Source: Deroplatys truncata
Lineage: Eukaryota > Arthropoda > Insecta > Mantodea > Mantidae
DNA: 64,000 nucleotides
NCBI GenBank assembly: GCA_030765065.1
Contig: CM060978.1
Span: 60,535,421 to 60,599,420, forward strand
Reading direction: 5' to 3'
The position numbers and the translations under genes are program-made. This document shows, piece by piece, positions 1 to 11,959 of this stretch (the stretch's first letter is position 1; every line of letters starts with the position of its first letter). The notes beneath the pieces are model-generated. The model was not told the DNA's origin and did not search any database. It worked only from the letters and a program-made list of their open reading frames with translations.

Positions 1-2120
1 CTTAGAATTTTCTTCACTTAGGCGGGATTATCCCCAAACCTGTTACATCTAGGAAGCTGAAATGTTAAGAGAAACTAAAATACTATACGGCGTTTATAAA
101 TGAGTGCTGTTTTGCAATAATTTTCACATAATTTAGAAACAATAATTTTATGCACTGATAAAATCGAGCTAAAACGTTTAAATTATATATTAGCTCTGAT
201 TTTTACTAAAATATATAATATGCAAAAACGAATCAACTAATTTTGTTAGAATTACTATTTCCTCGGTGGAACATAAATGTAGACTCATTAAAACAGATAG
301 TTTCTTAAATAATGGTGCCTACCTAAATGAACTTGGGCAACTTAAAATTTGTATTTCTATATATATTAGCTTACATGTTTGTCATATGCATCTCTGCACA
401 CCTACTATACTTATTTTAACATATTTTCTGCCACAACTAGCGTAGAATGTGCAGTGAGAAAATCAAGGTTGTAGCTTTGATGGTTCAGGTGATATTCAGA
501 CTAATATATTGTTCAAGCCTAATGAGTATGCTTAATTACGAAGTGCCCTTAATAATAACAACAATAATAATAATAATAATAACAATAATAATAATAACAA
601 TAATAATTAAACAGAATTTTAAGCCAGTTTTCAGGAGTACATTTTTGGTGTGTATTTCTTGAGTGTAATATTTTTCACACTTTTCACCATTTAAAACGCT
701 TCTTACGATGCACTTTTTAAGTTATCAGAGTGAAATTTCCGAAATAGCTTCCCAATACACGCTAACAAATGCTTGCCCTGCAGTTATACAATAATTATCT
801 TTTTTAGCAATTCATTTAAAATCATACTTCTTAGCAAACTCAGTTTATAGTTTACTATAGAACAAACATATGAACTGTTTAAAAGTTATGAAAACTCCAG
901 CACCTATTGTGTAATAGTTTAAATTTGTGTTTTAAAATGCATAATCCAGAAATAACTTAACATGTATGCACGAAACTTTGCAAACGTATCTATTTACACA
1001 CACTTAAGATGTAAAAAATTCAAAACACTTAGTAGAATACTAGAAATGTTTAGAAATTTTACAGATCATTACGATTTCGTACATTTAGTAAAGTCATTTT
1101 TTTAAAATTCTGACTTAGTCCGTTTCTTTTCTTCGTTTGGTTCTTTACGCGCACATGCAACGCTCTACTCAGAAACACCTGTAACCTTTAGTTGGTTTAA
1201 CAATGTTATTTTCAAGAGAGTTGAATTCTCCAGCATTAATGCGTTATAAAAATTCAATACAAATAATTTCTCACCACTCACCAAGCTAACAGTACTTCGT
1301 CTGCAGCCAAGTTTATCGCCGTACTACTTACTCATCATAAAGAGGAATGAACGACATCGCACAGAATAAAATTTCTTGAGTTTTTACTGTTCATATTAAT
1401 TACTGTTTCAGATTGATCAAAAGTTACGTACTATATTTGATTAACATACTTGTTGAAAACCCACAGTTAATCGCGTGTATTTAAAGTACTATAATATGTT
1501 ATGGCGTGCTTTGGTTTCCCGCGTATCGTTGGCTAGTTAATGACTCATGTGTGGAGCGATTGTAGGTTACTTTTGACTCACATCTGTATCAGAATTTTTT
1601 TGTTTGCAGAGGTTGAATTATGATGACACCCCTGAAAAGTTTATTGGTTTTCCCTGTCAAAGCGTCGCGACGTGCTCTCGCACGTATAGCGGGGTTTTGG
1701 TGACCTCAACAACTTTTCGTTTCCTTTCAATACGCGATATACCCCCTATCTGACTGTCATATAGTGAGGGACGTCGATATCTTACATGAGAATTAGGGTA
1801 GACACACCAGTATATTCCCTGCGATTATCTACTGGAGTTGGGATGTGACAATATATTTTTTCAATGATATTGTGATTTGATCCACTTCCCATTTATGTTG
1901 TCACGATGGAAATTTAAATTTTCTGCATTCAGTGCTGGTAGCCTAACCAACCTGTGTGTTTTATCTGTTTTACTGCACGTATTTGTATGAACTATATTAT
2001 ATTCTCTAACTTTTGATATAATTATTATTAAAACATGAAATATGATACTTAATAGTTAATTTTACCATTTAAGTCCTAGCTGTCTCTTTATTTCCTTTCT
2101 ACGGTCTCTGATACTTACAC
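1..2120. other. AT-rich, no gene recognised
   Basis: I see no exon, transposase or recognised repeat here apart from an imperfect AAT/AAC microsatellite at 541-608. The stretch 1500-1800 is less AT-rich, but no reading frame in it resembles a known protein. The last 40 bases (about 2085-2120) loosely resemble the outer end of family A. Confidence 0.5.
541..608 (+). repeat. Imperfect (AAT/AAC)n microsatellite
   Basis: A run of AAT triplets with scattered AAC triplets, directly visible. The short frame read through it is an artefact of the triplet repeat. Confidence 0.9.
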
Positions 2121-2122
2121 CA

Positions 2123-3330
2123 TATGATCAAAAGTATCCGGACACCCTACAAACATACGTTTATCATCTTAGGTGCATTGTGCTGCCACCTACTGCCTGG
2201 TACATATCTGCGATCTCAGTAGTCATTAGACATCGTGAAACAGCAGAATGGGACGCTCCGTGGAATTCACGGACTTCAAATGTGGCTAGGTGATTGTGTG
2301 TCACTTGTGTCAGAAGTCTTTACGTGAGATTTCCGCACTCCTAAACATCACTAGGTCCACTGTTTCTGATGTGATAGTGAAGTGGAAACATGAAGGGGCA
2401 TGTACAGCACAAAAGCGTACAGGCCGACCTCGTCTGTTGACTGATAGAGACCGCCGATATTTGAAGAGGGTCGTAAAGAGTAATAGGCAGACATCTATCC
2501 AGATCATCACACAGGAACTACATCAGGATCCACTCCAAGTACTATGAAAGTTAGGCGTGAGGTGAGAAACCTTGGATTCCATGATCGAGCGGCTGTTCAT
2601 AAGCCATACATTACGCAGGAAAATGCCCAACGACGCCTCGCTTGGCGTAAGGAGCATCAACATTACACGATTGAACAGTGGCAAAACGTTGTGTGGAGTG
2701 ACGAATCACGGTACGCAATGTGGCGATCTGATGGCAGGGTGTGGATATGGCGAGTGCCCGGTGAACGTCATCTGCCAGCGTGTGTAGTGCCAACAGTGAA
2801 ATTTGGAGCTGGTGGAGTTATGGTGTGGTCGTGTTTTCCCTGGAGGGGCTTGCACTTATTGTTGTTTCCCGTGGCACGATCACAGCACAGACCTACATTG
2901 TTATTTTAAGCACCTTCTTGCTTCCCACTGTTGAAGAGCAATCCGTGGATGGCGATTGCATCTTTCAACACGATCGAGCACCTGTTCATACTGCACGGGC
3001 TGTGGCGGAGTGGTTACACAACAATAACATCCCTGTAATGGACTGGCCTGTACAGAATCCTGACTTGAATCCTATAGAACACCTTTGGGATGTTTTGGAA
3101 CGCCGACTTCGTGCCAGGCCTCACCGACCTACATCGATACCTCTCCTCAATTCTGGACTCCGTGAAGAAAGGGCTTCCATTCCCCAAGAAACCTTCCAGC
3201 ACCTGATTGAAAGTATGCCTGCGAGAGTGATCGTTTTCATCAAGGCTAAGGGTGGGCCAACACCATATTGACTTCCAGCATTACCAATGGAGGGTGCCAC
3301 GAATTTGTACTCTGGATACTTTTGATCACG
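2123..3330 (+). mobile_element. Tc1-type DNA transposon, nearly full length, inactive
   Basis: A 1.2-kb element with short terminal inverted repeats: left TATGATCAAAAGTATCCGGA, right end the complement of CGTGATCAAAAGTATCCAGA. The right flank keeps the TA target dinucleotide (3331-3332). The left shows CA, and the first two element bases also differ as CG to TA changes, typical of decay by deamination. It encloses one broken transposase. The flanking sequence on the right becomes a family A repeat at about 3345, so the element may have landed in or beside one. Confidence 0.85.
2248..3271 (+). pseudogene. Tc1-family transposase, broken by stop and frameshifts
   Basis: Tc1 transposases cut and paste their element between inverted repeats. 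The frame starts MGRSVEFTDFKCG at 2248 and hits TAG at 2287-2289. It resumes as an N-terminal helix-turn-helix region (LREISALLNITRSTVSDVI) followed by the GRPRLLT linker hook. It shifts frame near 2540 (NAQRRLAWRKEH, VVWSDESRY with the first catalytic Asp) and again near 2850. The last part has IFQHDRAPVHTA with the second Asp and NPDLNPIEHLWD with the catalytic Glu. Thirty-four residues separate the last two, so it is DD34E. It ends KAKGGPTPY, a normal Tc1 C-terminus, at 3271. One stop and at least two frameshifts make it non-functional. Confidence 0.88.
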
Positions 3331-3344
3331 TAATGTATATATAA

Positions 3345-3905
3345 TAAATGGAGGAATGTTGTATCCCACCCAAAGACTGGAGTTTTAGATAATATTTCTG
3401 TGACAGTCTGTCGTGTGTTTGTTTGTGAACAACATACTTTAAAAACAAAAACTCAATTAAATATCAGACTTGATATTTAACTTCAGCATCTTCCAAGGAT
3501 GTGACACAAAGATTTTGAAGAAAGTCATCCATCCTAAACAGCATGTATATGGAAAAACTGTCAAAGTGGCTATAACAATTTTGATTAAAAACCATATGTT
3601 AAGAGATTTGGATGACAAATGAAATGTACATGTATAATTTTCGGGATATCCTGCAAAGCTCTTTTATTCTGAATGAGTTCTATATATTTTATAAACCGCA
3701 AGAGATATCATTAAAGCTAAAAATTTATGTCAAATAACTTTTTGTGGCGTTTACCATTTCTTTGTTATTGGTTTAAAATTTAAAATACTTATACCTTTGT
3801 CAAATGGGAAGTCGTTATTTTTTTTCTCGTGGTCATGCAAAGAGCATGGTATTTCAAAGCCATTTAAGGGTAGCTATAGTTGAAATTTAGGCATTTTTTA
3901 ATTTT
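3345..3905 (-). repeat. Family A repeat, old copy, minus orientation
   Basis: Begins GGAATGTTGTATCCCACCC, matching the family A right end read in reverse (GAAGTATTGTATTCCACCC). It continues through the degenerate CA-repeat zone, the TCTTCCAAGGATGTGACACAAAG segment and the kinase-like-looking but noncoding AT-rich middle, to the GCAAAGAGCATGG segment near 3840. It is much diverged from the consensus. No left terminal motif is visible. Confidence 0.7.
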
Positions 3906-4319
3906 CAAAAAATTAAAAATTCCTTTTTTATGTGGAAGTATTTAGAATGTTTAACTTTAATTAAATACTATGTCTTTTGACTCACAGTACTTACAACTTC
4001 AACACGTGATCATTTAAATCCCCAAAAGCGCAAAGCCTTATGACCTGCGTTTACTTCCAATGCCCTTTACTGCCTTTGATTTTTGTTACACTTTTGCGTT
4101 TTCAAAATGTTCCATAATATGTAATTTGTAACCAATATTTTGATCATTTTTGGTACAGACTTACAGAGAATGAACTTAAAAAAGCGACATGTGATTTTTG
4201 CAACACGTTTGGATTCTAAGATATAACATAATTAATTTAACCATTGAGGGCTGATCTGCAAACTCAGAATGGTTTTCTTTACAGATGTTTATTACTCCAT
4301 TTCAATGTTTACATTATAT
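3906..4319. other. Unclassified AT-rich stretch
   Basis: No coding frame or repeat recognised between the family A copy and the mariner remnant. Confidence 0.4.
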
Positions 4320-4645
4320 TTTTTAAAGTAATCCCCTCCTACAGCGTCTCTGCTAATCATCGAACATCTGATGCAGTACATTCTTTGTGAGATCCCTAAG
4401 AATTGTCTCATTTTTCTTGAGCACCGCTTCAGAGTTCTCAAATCGAATGGCCCAGAGCTTTGCCTTTAATGACGGGAAGAAAAAACACAGAGTGCAAGAT
4501 CAGGGCCTAAGACGGATGCGGTGCACAGGTAACCTTCCATTTAGCCAAAAACAGCATGACCTGATTTGCAAGTGAAACCGCACGTTGTCGCCATCCAGTC
4601 CGATGAAGTTCTGGTCGTTTTCTTGCAATGTGCTTCCTCAGTGTA
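4320..4645 (-). pseudogene. mariner-family transposase, C-terminal remnant
   Basis: Read on the minus strand, shifting frames, it gives KRPELHRTGWRQ, LANQVMLFLAKW, APHPS.GPDLALCVFFLP and SEAVLKKNETILRDLTKN, ending RRGDYFKK. This follows the C-terminal half of SETMAR-like mariner transposases (PELWRTG.W.LHHDN, FL.K, PHPPYSPDLAPCDFFLFP, GDYFEG). The HHDN motif with the second Asp is lost, and the third catalytic Asp position reads V (ALCVFF). It has several frameshifts and an in-frame stop. No terminal repeats were located. Confidence 0.65.
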
Positions 4646-6224
4646 GCCATTCTGACGTGTAGTACACTGCTGTAACAGTAGTGTGAGGGTGAACTGCTTG
4701 CTGGTAAATCACTTTGTGATATGAAAAATACATGCAGGATAAAAAATAGAGCATTAAATCTATTCTTCAGAACTGTGTGACGTGTACCTCGTGAGAGATT
4801 TTTCAGAACTGTGTGACATATCCTTATAGGTCGAGAATATATACTCCTTCACCTCGAATTGCCTAAACATTATAATATAGCTCCTATTGGTTACCAAATT
4901 GCGCCCACTTTAGCGTCTGTATTGGTCAGCCAATCACTACTACTAACATACATGCTCTAGGGAAGATATTCCCTCCATTTATAAAAAAAAGCACGCTACC
5001 CTGACGTCATTTTGTTTATCTCTTCTTAGTGATAAAAAACTCACCCCCTCGGTTTATTGTTACCCACTCTATTGTCAGTTTCAGTTAGGCCGTGTAAGCT
5101 TATTTCCTAGCAATACTTATGGCTAACAAACATCTAAAATCATGTATATACAATAATATTAATTTACACTACAATCACTCTGGCATTCACAGCATGTTAT
5201 GATATAAAATACTGTCTCAAATTAAGGCAGAGCAGCATGTGACAAAATCTTGAAAATCTTTACATTTACAAATGTCACCTTTGGCTACTCTTAACCAGAA
5301 GTAGATAGAAGAATAAGCTATTCTAAGAATAGTTCGTTAAAGAGTGAGTAGAGAAAGTCATGTTAATGCAAATAAAATATTTTCTTTCTTGAGTTTATTA
5401 GTCCGTACGCTGACATGCACAAGGAGTATGAAAGGCTGTTAGTCAACACAGAGGAATTAGTAGAACCAGATAAGGGATTAGCATTGGACTTCACAAAGGC
5501 TTCCCGTTGTCAATTAAACCATATTTTCTGTGTGTGTTTGGCAATTAAAGCACAATTTTTACAGAAATGCCTGTGAAAGTTGCATGACTCTTCTACAACA
5601 AAAGTAGATCATATAAATGCATTTGGTTTTGGGTTCACAGCGGTGTGTAACAGAAGAACACTCCATATTCCGCGAGGGGATTACTCAGGACGACTGACTT
5701 CGTTTGTACGCGGAATTTTATTGGTTTCCAAGCTACTCGTGGATGAACACAAACTGTGGTGAGGCTTGTTTGCAGTGGAACAATTATCAAAAGCCTTGCT
5801 CGGCGCTTCGGGCTCATATGAGGGGTTGAACGAGCAGTTTCCCTCTTTCTTGTCGCAGGTCTCCCGATGTGTGATTGCTTCGAGAAAGGGTAAACTTTCC
5901 CCACAGATATAAAAAACCCTCACAAAGAACTGTAGAAGGTATATGAAAGTTCGGTGTTGCCATGCAACCGTTACTAGTAGCCTACTTTCATACACACATG
6001 ACATGTCACGTGTTCATTCAGTATATCCTAACATACTTTTACAAATTCTAACACAGTGCAAACGAGCTAAGAGCTTTAAATTATGTGCACATGTTTAATC
6101 ACTCGATTTGGTTTGATTAGGTTTTACTTTTAATTACGTCGTTTTACATGATATTCCTCATGGCGGTCGCATTATCTGTTCATTGTATAGTTAACTTATA
6201 TGCTATATTGGCAACTTTCTTTTA
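4646..6224. other. Unclassified stretch with one family A end
   Basis: Mostly unrecognised. At 5285-5375 the sequence GTAGATAGAAGAATAAGC...GAGTAGAGAAAGTCATGT is the left terminal piece of family A subtype A2 in minus orientation. The stretch 5580-5930 is less AT-rich and has overlapping short frames, but they resemble nothing I know. Confidence 0.4.
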
Positions 6225-6790
6225 TCTATACGTAGTAGAGAAAGTAAAAATGGCTGTAACAGACTTAATTAAAATACCACATATTAAACATATTTACATG
6301 ACAAATAAAATGCATATATTGAATTCTATGGAGATAGCCTTTAGAGCCTCTTCATTTACAACGAATTTTATATAATCTTATACAACTGGTAAAGTTAGAC
6401 GATAGACGAAAACTTACTACGCAACAAACGTAGACCTATTCAAAACACACAAGTTATTTCAAATACGTTTTTTGTGGCATAAGCCATTTCTGGGATATCC
6501 GCTATTAAAGGTTTGAATTGTTAATTTATTCGTCATTCTTTAAAGTCCTTTCAACATTCAGTTGTTCATTACGATTGCATGGAAATTTTAAGTACAGCAT
6601 ATAGCGTCCGGTTCTTAAACATTTGACTATCGCTGTTCTCTTTGTATCTATAACGAAATGTTAATGTAGCTGTTTCTGCAAAGGTTTATTTGGATTAAAA
6701 TGTAGTAGATAGAAAAATAAGCTTTAGTAAGAATCGTTTGTGTACTCACTAATAAACCACAGATGGTAGAGAAAGTCAGATGAATGCACT
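6225..6790 (-). repeat. Family A (subtype A2), minus orientation, 5' chimeric
   Basis: Starts with a right-end motif in plus sense (TACGTAGTAGAGAAAGTA at 6230-6247) fused directly to internal sequence in minus sense (AATGGCTGTAACAG). It then runs through CTGGTAAAGTTAGACGATAG, the TTTGACTATCGCTGTTC block and TTCTGCAAAGGTTTATTTGG. It ends at GGTAGAGAAAGTCAGATG. The switch of orientation at the start points to a rearranged copy. Confidence 0.75.
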
Positions 6791-6936
6791 TATCTTTCCA
6801 TTTCTCTTCATGTTTATTTAACTTTGTTGTTTATGTATTGATTTTCTCAGCGACAATGTATATTTTGTGTCAAGTACAACCCTAACCTGACTCGTGGTAA
6901 AATAAGGGTCATGGCACTTTATAGATTAAATAAAAA

Positions 6937-7167
6937 TCTGATGTGTTACACTCACATGACTTTCTCTACTCTTGTACAAACTATTTTTACAAACGCCTAT
7001 TCTCCATATGCTTCATGTTAATTGAGATATCGAGATGTTAATCTTATTGGTAATTTTCTTGTAGATGCAAGGGGAATATGGTAGGTTTCAAGCGATAGTC
7101 AAATATTTTAATGCTGGTTGCTATGTGGCGCATTCCATTCTCTTTGCATGTCCAGGACATAAAAAAA
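6937..7167 (+). repeat. Family A, short left-end unit (231 bp) in tandem with a full unit
   Basis: Begins TCTGATGTGTTACACTCACA, followed by TGACTTTCTCTACTC. It runs to the internal A-rich run after GTCCAGGACAT, where it stops and the next TCTGATG begins at 7168. In full copies that A-run is followed by TGAATAACG instead. The same truncation recurs at 35787-36019. Confidence 0.9.
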
Positions 7168-8039
7168 TCTGATGTGTTACACTCACATGACTTTCTCTAC
7201 TCTTGTACAATCTATTTTTACAAACGCATATTCTCCATATGCTTCTTATTAATCGAGATATCGAGATGTCAATCTTATATGTAATTTTCTTGTAGATGCA
7301 AGGGGAATATGGTAGCTTTTAAGCGATAGTCAAATATTTTATCGCTGGTTGCTATGTGGCGCATTCCATTCTCTTTGCATGTCCAGGACATAAAAAAATG
7401 AATAACGAATTTGAGAAAAAGTATAAGTATCGGAAAATTTAAGGAAATAACAAGCAATATCTCGAAAACGGTTCACTCAACAAAAAAAATGTATATGATA
7501 TAAGTTGTGTATTTTAACGCGATCTACATTTTTTGTGTAGTAAAATTTTGTCTATCTCTTATGGTTTACCAGTTATGCAAAAGTCGTTCATAATGAAGAA
7601 TACTTTTGGAGACATTCCCAGAAAGTTCGAGATATACATTTCATTTCTCATGACATTATCTTAAATATATGATATTTTCATCAAAATCGTTAGAGCCATT
7701 TTTGAGAAAATTAAAATTTTCGAAAAATCTTCCATGTAAAGGGTAGTCTGGGGTGGGGGGATTTTCTTGAAAATCTTCGTGTCGCATCTCTGGAAGATAC
7801 TGAACGTAAATACCAAGGTTGGTGTTTATCCGACTGTTAGTTTTTGAGTTATGCTGTTCACAGACACACACACACACACACAGACACACACACGGACATG
7901 TTTCCAAAAATGCTTTTTTTGGACTCAGGAGGTCTCAAAACATGTATTTCCGGTGAAATCTCGGTATCGAATGTTTGGGTGGAATGCAATACTTCCCCTA
8001 CTTACTATACGTAGTAGAGAAAGTAATAATAAAAAAAAA
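7168..8039 (+). repeat. Family A, full-length copy, tandem unit 1
   Basis: 872 bp. Left end TCTGATGTGTTACACTCACA with ACTTTCTCTAC just inside; right end TACTATACGTAGTAGAGAAAGT, so ACTTTCTCTAC and GTAGAGAAAGT form inverted repeats. It contains an internal CA microsatellite preceded by GTTATGCTGTTCACAGA and followed by CGGACATGTTTCC. It is noncoding: the short frames in it run through the CA repeat only. Directly followed by another full unit. Confidence 0.92.
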
Positions 8040-8908
8040 TCTGATGTGTTACACTCACATGACTTTCTCTACTCTTGTACAATCTATTTTTACAAACGCC
8101 TATTTTCCATATGCTTCATGTTAATCGAGATATCGAGATGTCAATCTTATTTGTAATTTTCTTGTAGATGCAAGGGGAATATGGTAGCTTTTAAGCGATA
8201 GTCAAATATTTTATCGCTGGTTGCTATGTGGCGCATTCCATTCTCTTTGCATGTCCAGGACATAAAAAAAATGAATAACGAATTTGAGAAAAAGTATAAG
8301 TATCGGAAAATTTAAGGAAATAACAAGCAATATCTCGAAAACGGTTCACTCAACAAAAAAAATGTATATGATATAAGTTGTGTATTTTAACGCGATCTAC
8401 ATTTTTTGTATAGTGAAATTTTGTCTATCTCTTATGGTTTACCAGTTATGCAAAAGTCGTTCATAATGAAGAATACTTTTGGAGACATTCCCAGAAATTT
8501 CGAGATATACATTTCATTTCTCATGACATTATCGTAAACATATGATATTTTCATCAAAATCGTTAGAGCCATTTTTGAGAAAATTAAAACTTTCGAAAAA
8601 TGTTCCATGTAAAGGGTAGTCTGGGGTGGGGGGATTTTCTTGAAAATCTTCGTGTCGCATCTTTGGAAGATACTGAACGAAATACCAAGTTTGGTGTTTA
8701 TCCGACTGTTAGTTTTTGAGTTATGCTGTTCACAGACACACACACACACACACACACACAGACACACACACGGACATGTTTCCAAAAATGCTTTTTTTGG
8801 ACTCAGGAGGTCTCAAAACATGTATTTCCGGTGAAATCTCGGTATCGAATTTTTGGGTGGAATGCAATACTTCCCCTACTTACTATACGTAGTAGAGAAA
8901 GTAATAAT
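8040..8908 (+). repeat. Family A, full-length copy, tandem unit 2
   Basis: Nearly identical to the unit at 7168-8039, with a longer CA run. The two are joined through an A-rich spacer (AATAATAAAAAAAAA). High mutual similarity suggests recent tandem duplication or simultaneous insertion. Confidence 0.92.
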
Positions 8909-9519
8909 AAAAAATAATAGTAATAATAAGAATAAATCACTGAGCCAACCAGAATTTTGACTGGATACCACGACTCTCCTACTAAAATATGGCTTACTCT
9001 GGTTGTATATGCGAATTTTGAACGTGGAATGGCGATATAATGATTCTTCTTGAGACTTTCAAGTATTAAGCCACCAGAGTCTGTTCCGAGACTCAATCAC
9101 ATCTCTTAGATCTACCCATAACTCTCTTTCCTACTGGCATGTAATGAAATGCCTATTTTAGTACTCCTTGGTTATCCGTTTTAAAAAGGTGTTCCTTCAA
9201 TTTTTGTTTATGCTACTTTATTTCCTAACTCGTAACTCTTCCCTTATGATTTTATTCAAAACGCGACCTCAAAGAAAGACTCCCATTACGGACCTCTCAT
9301 TAACGCCTGCCAGGATTTCCCATCCTGTCTTTTTAAAATACGGGTTTCATACTTTATCATCGGTTTTGTAATTAATTTGTATGTTTTTAATGATTTATTC
9401 ATTCATTACTCATTTATTTATTCAAAGCTATACATGTAGCCAAGCATTCAGCCCAAGCTGTGAAGGACTTTTATGTTAGGAGGAGTTGTAGTGTAGTTCA
9501 ACTGTTAGGTGAGCCAAAA
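8909..9519. other. Unclassified stretch
   Basis: No exon, transposase or named repeat recognised. Short A/T-rich simple sequence at 8903-8935. Confidence 0.4.
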
Positions 9520-10349
9520 ACTTCAGATAGTTTCTTGGAGTGTTTGCCCCACTTTTAAGAATCAACTTTGTATTTTGAATGTTTCTTTAAATATTATATA
9601 TATATTTATATTTGCCTCGGCTGCGTCAGTATTAATTTGTAGAAACATGTACGTCTTATCAGGGAGTGATGCGGCTAAAGAATGTAGGCTTACACAAACT
9701 ATAATTTTTAGTTCACTCCATTTATTAATCCTTCATACGACTAAATAACACCTCATTTATATAAAAAGTTGTGACATTATTTATTAATTGCACTTTTAAA
9801 CACATAAACTTTATAATATTCTCGGCGTAATGAATTTTCGTCTCACGCTGGATACGTACTGAGCGAATGAACTGCTCAGGTACGTTGCCTTCTAGCGACT
9901 GGGTTTACCGCTTAAATTTGTAGATTTCTGTATTTCAAGTCTCTGATTGGCTAATTTTACTCAAATAGAATACTTTTATTTAACTTAAGGTTTTTATAGT
10001 TGTTGATCAGCTATTTATAAACTGTTTTAAATACTACATTGTTATTGCTCCAAGAATTACTAGTAGTATTATTAAACTTTCCAAATCATTATTGCCTCAA
10101 GGTTACCTCATTGTTACCGCATTGTTAGCAGCTTTCGGCCTCTTTTCTTACAGATCCTACATTATTAAATTACGTAATACATTCACATAACATTATTAAA
10201 CATGTACACAATAATATAAACATAATACTATGACTGTTACATAAATTTTATGTTATTTTATACACACACTGCTTTAAGGTGAGCTGCTATTAAATTTATA
10301 TATTATATAATTAGACTGAAACCATTTAAGTTTTAAAAATACTGCCTCA
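9520..10349 (-). repeat. Family B LTR-like repeat, minus orientation
   Basis: Its 5' terminus is at 10349 (complement of ACTGCCTCA, that is TGAGGCAGT), as in the copies at 12758 and 37745. Going left it has the ACAATGAGGTAACCTTGAGG block near 10100, the AGCCAATCAGAGAC block near 9945, the polyadenylation-like ATTAATAAATGG near 9730 and GCAGCCGAGGCAAATAT near 9625. It fades near 9520 at GGGGCAAACACTCC. No coding sequence. Confidence 0.75.
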
Positions 10350-10434
10350 GCTGTTATCGAATAATATTCAAAAAACAAACTTCTTTTACACTGTTTGTAA
10401 ATCCTTCTTAAATTACAAAATCAAATAAAAAAAT

Positions 10435-10515
10435 CTGATGTGCGGCATTCACATAACCTTCTCTACTCACTCTTCTATAAACTATTCTTAGAGAAGCTTA
10501 TTATAATTGTACTTA
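10435..10515 (+). repeat. Family A (A2) left-end fragment
   Basis: AATCTGATGTGCGGCATTCACATAACCTTCTCTACTCACTC matches the family A2 left end, then it stops soon after AAACTATTCTTAG. Only about 80 bp remain. Confidence 0.7.
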
Positions 10516-10561
10516 CTTCTTACTAAGACAGATATACCTTCACTACTCCTTTCGTTGTAAC

Positions 10562-11060
10562 CAAGCGGAATGGCTCAGGCGGTTGCGTTCTGGCCCATGG
10601 GTTTTTCATGGTTTCCCCGGGTCACCAGGCGAATGCTAGGGTGGTTCAACTTCTGCCACGACTCTCCTTCCTATCATTTCCTGTGCCCATCATCTTCCTT
10701 GTCATCTGTTTTTTGTAGGATCAGGCGACGATGTTCGACGTGTTGCGCGGGCAGTAGCTTGCGTTCTGTCAAGTTTCTTTCCTGGCACCGCTTAGTTAGA
10801 TCTCTCCTCAGCATGAGGCTCCTCTCAGGGGGATCCTGGAGGTTGGTAGCTTGTGGGCAGGGACCACATGGCGGAGGATGCGTCTATCTGGAAACGTTAT
10901 GCACCCCGTTCATGCTTGCGCCCGTCGACATCCGGATCTGGTCGCCCTTCGGGTTTCTCTGCTCATACTTCCATTCCAGGGGTCACGTTGAAAGCAAAAT
11001 GGGCTGTCTGGCCCGTATGTGGTGCTCTGCCCCGGTTCCGAGGGCCCGTCCGTGATATGT
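10562..11060 (+). repeat. tRNA-derived SINE-like, GC-rich element
   Basis: The head AGCGGAATGGCTCAGGCGGT resembles a tRNA A-box (TGGCTCAGG.GG). A GGTTTTTCATGGTTTCCCCGG core follows, which recurs at 25765 and, weaker, at 31232. The rest (to about 11060) is GC-rich compared with its surroundings and has no convincing protein similarity. A frame of 161 codons crosses it but resembles nothing known. It could be a SINE followed by an unrelated GC-rich insert. Confidence 0.5.
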
Positions 11061-11089
11061 ACCTTTACATTTCGTTGTAGGTATAAAAC

Positions 11090-11959
11090 ACTATATTAAA
11101 CTAAAGCGACAATTTTCAAAGTCGGTCGCAATGTGATGGCTTTAAAATTACATTCTCTCTGCATAAACACCAAAAATGAAAGAAAGAAATATAGTGATAT
11201 GCACTTAAGGACACCTAGTAGACATTTGAGTTCAAAAATTTGATTTTTTGTTGTAATCGATTATAAATTTCATAAGGAGGATACCAATGTAATTTGTTTT
11301 GTTATTTGGCCTCTTAAGAGCCCTTGTGGTCCAGATATGTTGTAGCATATTGCTATATAAAAAGTGCTCACCTTGTTGTTTTTCTCATTTCCAGTAAGTT
11401 TTATTTCTTTAAACTTCAGGTACACTTCTCTATTTAACTTACAAGATAAATATAACTACTCCTTTTGTAGTTGTACAGAATATTTAGCTGAATCTAGTAG
11501 GTTAAAGGTTTTCATCGTATTTTGTATGGTTTCCACGAAAGTATTATAAATGAAAAAAGAAAGGTTATACCAAAACGTTATTTTCTTGTGACTAGTTTTT
11601 AAAACAAATTAGACCCTGAAATGAACAAATAGTCAACCGGCTATCTGAAGCTACCTATAAAAACTCATAATGAAAAAATCGACAGACTTCCGATCTTTAT
11701 TTTCAGAGAAAAGTGAATCTATAAATGAAAGTAAAACTGTTTTAGAAATTATTTTACGATTTTAAACATGTTTATAATTAAACTTTTTAAATCTGGCTAA
11801 AATGTTGATACAAGTATACTCAGAAAACCTTCTTTAATAAGCAGTAGAAAGTCCATTGTTCTAGATGGTGTAATTCTAAGGAAAACAGGCTTTCTTTCAA
11901 TAGCGAAAAAGCGTAAAAATACTCTGCTATCTCTACCAAAAAGTAGAGATTTTAGTAGC
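11090..11959. other. Unclassified; possible worn family A left half
   Basis: TGATGGCTTTAAAATTACATTCTCTCTGCAT near 11130 faintly recalls the family A ATGTGGCGCATTCCATTCTC block. The rest is unrecognised AT-rich DNA. Confidence 0.35.

Noticed and set aside
5635..6004. Overlapping minus-strand frames as a gene
   Set aside because: Two frames overlap over most of their length, neither has splice support or recognised motifs, and composition is only mildly raised.
7851..8156. Short frames such as MLFTDTHTHTHT in family A copies
   Set aside because: They are read through the CA microsatellite and differ from copy to copy. No conserved protein is present.
10570..11055. A 161-codon host gene
   Set aside because: It overlaps a SINE-like head and core, starts at an ATG inside the tRNA-like region and shows no known domain.
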